Positions 6,486-11,364 of a stretch of DNA of 11,364 nucleotides are shown here, in pieces (positions within the stretch are counted from its first letter, which is position 1; each line of letters opens with the position of its first letter). The stretch lies in the NCBI GenBank assembly GCA_003165855.1, contig PMXH01000610.1, positions 1 to 11,364 of the forward strand, read 5' to 3'. The position numbers were made by a program, and so were the translations under genes. The notes under the pieces are model-generated. The model worked only from the letters and a program-made list of their open reading frames with translations. It did no database searches and was not told the origin of the DNA. Origin of the DNA: Acidobacteriaceae bacterium (GTDB lineage: Bacteria > Acidobacteriota > Terriglobia > Terriglobales > Acidobacteriaceae).

Positions 6486-9465
6486 GCACATCCCGAAGGG
6501 CAAGTGGGCCATGTCTTGCGTGCGGATCATCGGTTTGACGTTAAGCTTGTTGGTATTGGCGACAAGCGCCCGCTCCCTCACCGAACCGCCGATCAACTAT
6601 ACCTCGCGTATCTGGCAGATGCAGGATGGTCTTCCTGAGGAGACGGTTCAGTCATTTGCGCAGACCAAAGACAGATATCTCTGGATCGGAACTACCGGCG
6701 GCTTGCTCCGCTTTGATGGCGAACACCTGGTTTTGTTTGATCGCGATAACACTTCTGCTTTTACTGATAACAATGTTTTTAGCCTGACCGTCACCACCGA
6801 CGATGCTCTTTGGATTGCGACCGAAGGTGGTGGCCTCATCCGCTATAAAGACGGCGCGTTCCGCCGCTTCTCGGGAAAGGATGGTCTGCTGAATGATTTT
6901 GTGCGGTCGGTTTACCAGGACAGTAAGGGATTGATATGGATTGGAACCGACAACGGATTATTTCGATTTTTGGGAGATCGAATCGAGCGGGTAGACAATT
7001 CCAATGGCATTCCTCCGATCGCCGTGCACGCGATTCACGAAGACAATCAAGGACGCCTGTGGGCCGGCGGCTCGAGATTGTTCTGCCTCAACGGAACCAA
7101 TTACCGGGAATATCGGCTGGCTGGAGAAGGCAGTCAGAATCGCGTTAAGTCCATAACACAAACTCGAGATGGAACTGTGTGGGTGGGCACCATCGGAGGT
7201 TTGTACAACAAAGTGTGGGGGTCGGATTCTTTTCGGCGAGTGCAGGAAACCAGCGGCACCGTCCGTTTTCTCCATGAGACTACCGACGGCACTCTCTGGA
7301 TTGGCACCATCGGTCACGGAATCTACAAATACTGGAGACATGCGTTTTCCCAAATGACCGCGCCGGGAAGCCTGCCCAGCAACACAGCCTTGAGCTTGTT
7401 CGAAGATATCGAGAACAACATCTGGGTCGGAACGCAGGCGGGGATGCTGCGGCTGAGCAAGACCCCAATCCGAACCGTCGTTCTGCCCGACGCCGGCGAC
7501 TACGACGCCGAGACCGTCTATGAAGATCACAACGACGACCTTTGGATCGCGGCGGCCAATCTCTTTCGATTCCACAATGGCCAGGCGACACTAGTGCGCT
7601 TCCCTGGAATTACCGGTGTCCGTGTCCGCAACGTCCTCCGCGACAATCAAGGCGCGCTTTGGATCGGAACCGAAGGCCGAGGTGTGTTCCGGCAGAGCGG
7701 TAGCAAGTTGGCCCACTACATGGTCAAGGATGGCTTGGTAAACAATTTTGTTCGCGCTTTTCTGCAGGGTCGTGACAGCAGCATATGGATTGCTACGGAT
7801 GAGGGAGTGAGCCATTGGCACGACAGCCGCTTCACCAACTACCAGGAGCGCGACGGACTTTGTTATTTCAGCACTCGCACTCTGGCGGAAGATCGCAATG
7901 GAGACATCTGGATCGGAACCGACCGCGGGGTAAGCCATTTGCGGGGCGCAGATTTCGTCAAAGACGCGGTCACCGAGGCGCTGAGGCACGAAAAGATCTG
8001 GGCGATTCGTGAAGACTCCGAAGGCGGCCTATGGTTTGGGACCAGAACCGGCGGCCTCTACCGCTGGCGTTTTGGAAAACTGACTCACTTTACAACGGCA
8101 CAGGGCCTGGCCAGCAACAGCATTTATGAACTCCTTGAAGACCGCAGGGGAAACTTCTGGATCAGCGGTCCCAACGGCATCTCCGTAATCAGCCGGCGGG
8201 AGCTAGACGTAATCGCGGAGGACCCGTCGCATCCGCTTTCTTTGACGCTGTACGGCATCTCCGACGGTTTGGAAACGACCCAGATGTACGGTGCAGAAAA
8301 GCCCGGCGGAGTTGTCACGTCGCAGGGTGAGGTCTGGTTCGCCAGCAACAAAGGTCCGGTCCGCGTCTCTTTGAATCCAACTCCGCCCGTGGGTCCGGCG
8401 CCGGTAGTGATCGACTTCGTGCTGGCGGACGGTATCCAGGCGCAGGATCTGCGGAGAGTTTCTCTCACTCCCGACAACGCCAAGATCGAAATGCACTACA
8501 GCGTCATTCAGCTTCGCTCGCAGGAACAGGTAAGGTTTCGCTACATGTTGGAGGGCTTCGACAAGACTTGGACCGATGCGTCTTCACGCCGCGTGGCTTA
8601 CTATACAAACCTTCCCCCGGGACGGTATCAATTCCGCGTCGCGGCGTTCGAAATGAGCGACCCACTGCAGATCGCGGAAACTTCCGTCGAAATCATTCAA
8701 CGGCCGCATTTCTACCGGACCGCATGGTTCCTGGGTTGTTGTTTGTTATCCCTTGCAGCCTCTGTGTGGGGAGGCTACAGATTCCGCATGCGCCAAGTAA
8801 ACTCCCGTTTTCAGGCGGTATTGACCGAGCGGAATCGGCTGGCGCGCGAAATGCACGACACTCTCATTCAAGGTTGCGCGGGAGTTTCCGCGCTGCTCGA
8901 AGCGCACTCGAGTCTCGGTGACAGTGAATCCTCCGCGAAGGAGGATTTATTAAGCTGTGTGCGCACGCAGTTGCGCACTACCATTAACGAGGCTCGCGAA
9001 GCCGTTTGGGATCTCCGCCACGCCGATGGGTCCGCTACCGCGATTGGTCCGATCCTCGGCGATATGACGCAACAAGTCAGCCATGAGTTTGGGGTCCCCG
9101 TGGAATATCGCATCTCGGGAAGGCCCTTCGATCTGGATCAATCCACTGCTCACGAACTGCTGATGGTGGTCCGCGAGGCCCTGCACAACGCGATTCGTCA
9201 CGGCCAGCCTAAAACCGTGCACGTAGACATTGGCTTTGAGAATAGAGAATTCAAAGTGCAGGTGCGCGACGACGGATGTGGTTTCGACCCGGAAGCGGCA
9301 TCCTCACAGCCGAACGGCCACTACGGCCTGGTAGGCATCCAGGAACGCGCCAAGCGGATTGGTGGAATACTCATTTTGAAGAGTTGGCCCGGAGCTGGAA
9401 CGGAGTTGACGCTCTCCGTTCCGCGCAAGGCCCCTGCCGCAGAAGACGGAGTCCCGCGCATATGA
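6484..9465 (+). CDS. Sensor histidine kinase with two-propeller periplasmic sensor (Reg_prop, Y_Y_Y, HisKA_3, HATPase)
   Basis: A membrane sensor kinase of up to 993 residues, numbered from 6484. The ATG at 6511 (residue 10) is an equally good start: it has AAGG upstream and gives a compact signal peptide (MSCVRIIGLTLSLLVLA). The periplasmic part has 14 W-centred propeller repeats of the L-W-I-G-T type, with tryptophans at 67, 110, 152, 193, 233, 272, 314, 354, 393, 435, 476, 517, 559 and 618, enough for two seven-bladed propellers. A Y_Y_Y domain follows (about 670-738), then one membrane segment (about 745-763). The kinase core has H791 in LAREMHDTLIQG (HisKA_3 type), N902 in REALHNAIRHG, and the ATP-lid glycines of DDGCGFD (929-935) and GLVGIQERA (948-956). 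The architecture resembles Bacteroidetes hybrid sensors but lacks fused receiver and AraC domains. It overlaps the regulator gene by 4 bases. It probably senses a sugar product of the nearby enzymes; the ligand is unknown. Confidence 0.95.
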   Translation: MHIPKGKWAMSCVRIIGLTLSLLVLATSARSLTEPPINYTSRIWQMQDGLPEETVQSFAQTKDRYLWIGTTGGLLRFDGEHLVLFDRDNTSAFTDNNVFSLTVTTDDALWIATEGGGLIRYKDGAFRRFSGKDGLLNDFVRSVYQDSKGLIWIGTDNGLFRFLGDRIERVDNSNGIPPIAVHAIHEDNQGRLWAGGSRLFCLNGTNYREYRLAGEGSQNRVKSITQTRDGTVWVGTIGGLYNKVWGSDSFRRVQETSGTVRFLHETTDGTLWIGTIGHGIYKYWRHAFSQMTAPGSLPSNTALSLFEDIENNIWVGTQAGMLRLSKTPIRTVVLPDAGDYDAETVYEDHNDDLWIAAANLFRFHNGQATLVRFPGITGVRVRNVLRDNQGALWIGTEGRGVFRQSGSKLAHYMVKDGLVNNFVRAFLQGRDSSIWIATDEGVSHWHDSRFTNYQERDGLCYFSTRTLAEDRNGDIWIGTDRGVSHLRGADFVKDAVTEALRHEKIWAIREDSEGGLWFGTRTGGLYRWRFGKLTHFTTAQGLASNSIYELLEDRRGNFWISGPNGISVISRRELDVIAEDPSHPLSLTLYGISDGLETTQMYGAEKPGGVVTSQGEVWFASNKGPVRVSLNPTPPVGPAPVVIDFVLADGIQAQDLRRVSLTPDNAKIEMHYSVIQLRSQEQVRFRYMLEGFDKTWTDASSRRVAYYTNLPPGRYQFRVAAFEMSDPLQIAETSVEIIQRPHFYRTAWFLGCCLLSLAASVWGGYRFRMRQVNSRFQAVLTERNRLAREMHDTLIQGCAGVSALLEAHSSLGDSESSAKEDLLSCVRTQLRTTINEAREAVWDLRHADGSATAIGPILGDMTQQVSHEFGVPVEYRISGRPFDLDQSTAHELLMVVREALHNAIRHGQPKTVHVDIGFENREFKVQVRDDGCGFDPEAASSQPNGHYGLVGIQERAKRIGGILILKSWPGAGTELTLSVPRKAPAAEDGVPRI
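6682..8337 (+). repeat. Fourteen degenerate repeats encoding propeller blades
   Basis: Repeats of about 40 codons (39-43, the last interval 59) are centred on a conserved tryptophan codon, from 6682 to 8335. Nucleotide identity is mostly decayed, but a 14-base core TGGATCGGAACCGA is identical at 7660-7673 (blade 9) and 7909-7922 (blade 11), and close variants occur at blades 1 and 3. These are internal protein repeats, not a mobile element. Confidence 0.85.
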
Positions 9466-10100
9466 ACACGAGCAACGGCGAGAAGATGAAAGTAATGGTT
9501 GTGGATGATCATCCGCTCATGCGCGTGGGCGTGGCTTCGATTGTGAATGCCCGCGTCGACATGACGGTTGTGGCGCAGGCCGGCACGGGAGAAGAAGCGG
9601 TCACGTTATTCTTAAAGCACAAACCGGACGTGACCCTGATGGACTTGCGGCTGCCCGGAATGAGCGGAGTGGATTCCATTCGCTCCATTCGCGAAACTCA
9701 CCCGCGCGCCCGATTTGTAGTGCTCACAACCTACGAGGGCGATGCCGATATCCATCGCGCTCTGGAGGCGGGGGCGCAGGGCTATGTCATTAAAGGCATG
9801 CCTTATCAGACTTTGGTGGAGGCGCTGCAGCGCGTGCACAAAGGCGGACGCTTCCTGCCGCCGCCGGTTGCCCGCGCCCTGGCCTCGCGCATGCCTGACT
9901 CGGAACTCAGCGCGAGAGAGCAAGAAGTGCTCTCTCTGCTTGCCAGCGGAAAAAGCAATAAAGACATTGCCGCCAGTTTGCACATCACCGAGGCCACGGT
10001 GAAGTGCCACGTTAGTGCGATTCTGCTGCGGCTGAACGTCAGCGATCGCACCGAGGCCGTGGTTACAGCCCTGCAGCGCGGCCTGGTACACCTGGAGTGA
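9462..10100 (+). CDS. NarL/FixJ-family response regulator
   Basis: A 212-residue two-component regulator: receiver domain (about 10-125) and LuxR-type helix-turn-helix (about 148-205). The acidic pocket is D15-D16 (VVDDHPLMR), the phosphorylation site D61 (LMDLRLPG), the switch threonine pair T89-T90 and the conserved lysine K111 (YVIKGMP). The DNA-binding end reads LSAREQEVLSLLASGKSNKDIA with the recognition helix near TEATVKCHVS (177-186). The start at 9462 overlaps the kinase stop as ATGA, a translational-coupling arrangement, with GGAG 10 nt upstream; an internal ATG at 9486 is a possible alternative. It is almost certainly the partner of the kinase before it. Likely targets are promoters of this locus, such as those before the kinase, the GH2 gene or the receptor, but the site is not known. 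All key residues are present. Confidence 0.96.
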   Translation: MNTSNGEKMKVMVVDDHPLMRVGVASIVNARVDMTVVAQAGTGEEAVTLFLKHKPDVTLMDLRLPGMSGVDSIRSIRETHPRARFVVLTTYEGDADIHRALEAGAQGYVIKGMPYQTLVEALQRVHKGGRFLPPPVARALASRMPDSELSAREQEVLSLLASGKSNKDIAASLHITEATVKCHVSAILLRLNVSDRTEAVVTALQRGLVHLE

Positions 10101-10126
10101 AACCCCATCCACAATTCGTATACCTG

Positions 10127-10156
10127 TTGTCAAGATAAATACTTATTTTCTACTAT
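10127..10156 (+). promoter_or_regulatory. Candidate sigma70-type promoter for the TonB-dependent receptor
   Basis: TTGTCA (10127-10132, 5/6 to TTGACA), an 18-nt AT-rich spacer, then TACTAT (10151-10156, 4/6 to TATAAT). The stretch is clearly AT-rich against its surroundings. Transcription would start near 10163, leaving a leader of about 155 nt before the receptor start. Confidence 0.5.
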
Positions 10157-10294
10157 CCGACTTTTGGCGGATTCGCGGAGCGTCGCGTCGGCATAGCATT
10201 CCTCGTCGGTGATATAGGCATCGTTTCGAACTCTGCATCGACTAGTAGGCATGCGCCCGAAAGCTCCCTGACGACTTCGGCCGCATTGCCGGGC

Positions 10295-10306
10295 AGAGTT
10301 AACTCT
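10295..10306. repeat. 12-bp perfect palindrome next to the receptor ribosome binding site
   Basis: AGAGTTAACTCT is fully self-complementary and abuts AGGAGG. It could be an operator placed downstream of the promoter, or a small stem in the leader RNA. Confidence 0.35.
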
Positions 10307-10312
10307 AGGAGG
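10307..10312 (+). promoter_or_regulatory. Strong ribosome binding site of the TonB-dependent receptor
   Basis: AGGAGG with a 7-nt spacer to the ATG at 10320 fixes this start over the internal ATG at 10332. It is the best Shine-Dalgarno in the window, consistent with an abundant outer-membrane protein. Confidence 0.8.
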
Positions 10313-10319
10313 CTCCGCG

Positions 10320-11364
10320 ATGAGACTAGGGATGATTCGCCACTTTGGGCGTTTTTGTGTGCTCTTGGTTGCTGGCTTTACTGCTACGTTTGCCTTCGGG
10401 CAGAACGCGAACACTGGAGAAATCAAAGGCACGGTTCAGGACGCAACCGGTGCCGTAGTGGAAGGCGCCAAAGTCACGATCACCAACGTGCAGACCGGCG
10501 TGACCATCGTTTCCGCTACGAATTCGTCCGGCATCTACGATGTGCCTTCGGTCCCAACGGGCGAGTATACGATCACGTTTTCGAAGGCCGGATTTAAGGA
10601 ATTTGTGCGTCAGGGCTTGACTCTGGAGATCCAAACCATCGGAGTGGACGCCACCCTGCAAGTAGGCTCTATCAACGAACAGATGGTAGTGATAGCTGAG
10701 ACTCCGCTGATGGAAACGGAGACCTCCGATCAGCGGGTGGACCTTAATACCGCGGCGATTCGCTCGGCGCCAATCGTGGGCACGGACTGGCGCTCCGACA
10801 TGATTCAACTTGTCCCCGGTGTGAATACCGGTGGAGGCGCTGGCGAAGCCAACGGCCAGGCAGCCGGAGTCAACGGCACGCAGTCCTACAACATAATGTT
10901 TCTATCGGATGGCGGACCGGCAACCGCTCCCAGAGATTTCAACGGCAGCAATTACTACATGCCCGTTGATGCCATCGGCGAGGTAAGTGTCAATTCAGCC
11001 AACGCGCCTCCGCAATACGGCGGCGGTCTCACTTCCATCAATGTGAGTACCAAGAGCGGCACAAACCAATGGCACGGCAGCGGTTATGAATACATTCAGA
11101 ACACCGCGTTCAACTCCAGGAATTTCTTGGATCCTGCGCCCGACGTGAAGTCCGTGGAGCACTGGAATACTTACGGCGGCAGCGTAGGCGGCCCGATTAT
11201 CAAGAATAAGTTGTTCTTCTTTTTCCTCTACCAGCGCAACCCATCGTCCACTCCAACCACCGGACTCTATACCTACCCGACCGCTGCGATGGCAGCCGGA
11301 GATTTTTACGGGGTCAGCGGCTACAACACCAATCCGGCCTTCTTCAACCCCACCACCGGCGCGC
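10320..11364 (+). CDS. Oar-like TonB-dependent outer-membrane receptor, N-terminal part (3' end cut by window edge)
   Basis: The frame stays open for 348 codons to the right edge with no stop; complete proteins of this kind usually exceed 1000 residues. A Sec signal peptide (FCVLLVAGFTATFAFGQ, cut near residue 28) is followed by a carboxypeptidase-regulatory-like beta-sandwich (about 33-115: GEIKGTVQDATGAVVEGAKV, then SSGIYDVPSVPTGEYTI) and a plug region (about 130-245) containing LVPGVNTGGG, VNGTQSYNIMFLSDG and the segment VDAIGEVSVNSANAPPQYG. Barrel strands begin after about 250, with GYEYIQNTAFNSRNFLD and GGSVGGPIIKNKLFFFF, hallmark phrases of this acidobacterial receptor group. It should import large or scarce substrates across the outer membrane using TonB energy; the neighbours suggest a glycan or glycoside. 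No SusD partner is visible in the window. Acidobacterial genomes carry many paralogues, so specificity cannot be assigned by family alone. Confidence 0.93.
   Translation, partial: MRLGMIRHFGRFCVLLVAGFTATFAFGQNANTGEIKGTVQDATGAVVEGAKVTITNVQTGVTIVSATNSSGIYDVPSVPTGEYTITFSKAGFKEFVRQGLTLEIQTIGVDATLQVGSINEQMVVIAETPLMETETSDQRVDLNTAAIRSAPIVGTDWRSDMIQLVPGVNTGGGAGEANGQAAGVNGTQSYNIMFLSDGGPATAPRDFNGSNYYMPVDAIGEVSVNSANAPPQYGGGLTSINVSTKSGTNQWHGSGYEYIQNTAFNSRNFLDPAPDVKSVEHWNTYGGSVGGPIIKNKLFFFFLYQRNPSSTPTTGLYTYPTAAMAAGDFYGVSGYNTNPAFFNPTTGA

Larger units (their letters stand above)
10173..10320 (+). promoter_or_regulatory. Long-range complementarity in the receptor 5' leader, candidate translational switch
   Basis: TCGCGGAGC (10173-10181) is perfectly complementary to GCTCCGCGA (10312-10320). 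The second element covers the last G of the Shine-Dalgarno, the whole spacer and the A of the start codon, so pairing would block initiation. The first element lies about 10 nt from the predicted transcript start. No known riboswitch class is recognised; the roughly 130 nt between the arms could hold a sensing or alternative fold. Confidence 0.4.

Noticed and set aside
6958-7575. Minus-strand frame of 205 codons in the propeller region
   Set aside because: It is the shadow of the repeated propeller codons; the plus frame has regular W-motifs throughout.
9276-9461. Upstream in-frame extension of the response regulator starting at 9276
   Set aside because: It overlaps the kinase ATP-binding domain and encodes no domain; the ATGA overlap at 9462 places the start directly before the receiver domain.
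10140-10146. NarL-type heptamer TACTTAT inside the receptor promoter spacer
   Set aside because: A single 7-base AT-rich match is expected by chance, and NarL/FixJ-family members differ widely in binding site.

Overview
The window looks like chromosomal DNA from an acidobacterium (Terriglobia-like). This is inferred from gene content and style, not from a marker gene: moderately high GC, Tat-exported carbohydrate enzymes, a periplasmic-propeller histidine kinase with a separate NarL/FixJ-type regulator, and an Oar-like TonB-dependent receptor with an N-terminal carboxypeptidase-regulatory-like domain. No rRNA, tRNA, CRISPR array, insertion sequence or integrase is visible.

Layout. Positions 1-654 (+) hold the end of an unrecognised membrane protein with three predicted membrane segments, cut by the left edge. 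It converges on a minus-strand gene (787-1719) for a Tat-exported hydroxypyruvate-isomerase-like TIM barrel; the 132 bp between them carry a hairpin and a perfect 16-bp palindrome. A 209-bp divergent intergenic region with four small perfect inverted repeats follows. To its right is a co-directional run: a Tat-exported GH2 glycosidase (1929-4250), a Sec-exported putative clan GH-A glycosidase (4285-6405), a sensor histidine kinase with 14 propeller repeats (6484-9465), and its response regulator (9462-10100, ATGA overlap). After a 219-bp gap with a recognisable promoter and a strong ribosome binding site comes a TonB-dependent receptor (10320 to the right edge, incomplete).

How the genes may work together. 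This looks like a glycan-utilisation locus similar in logic to a Bacteroidetes PUL but built differently: no SusD is visible within the window, and the propeller sensor is split from a NarL-type regulator instead of being fused to an AraC domain. The inferred model is that the receptor imports an oligosaccharide or glycoside, the GH2 and GH-A enzymes cleave it outside the cytoplasm, the exported isomerase acts on a released or oxidised sugar, and the kinase senses a product and signals to the regulator. Substrate and regulon cannot be read from the sequence.

The most notable non-coding signals are: interleaved inverted repeats just before the kinase gene, one arm overlapping a perfect TATAAT that itself overlaps the first possible kinase start codon; and a 9-bp perfect complementarity in the leader of the receptor mRNA that would cover the end of the Shine-Dalgarno, the spacer and the A of the start codon. 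Both are predictions from reading the sequence by eye; no folding or statistics were computed.
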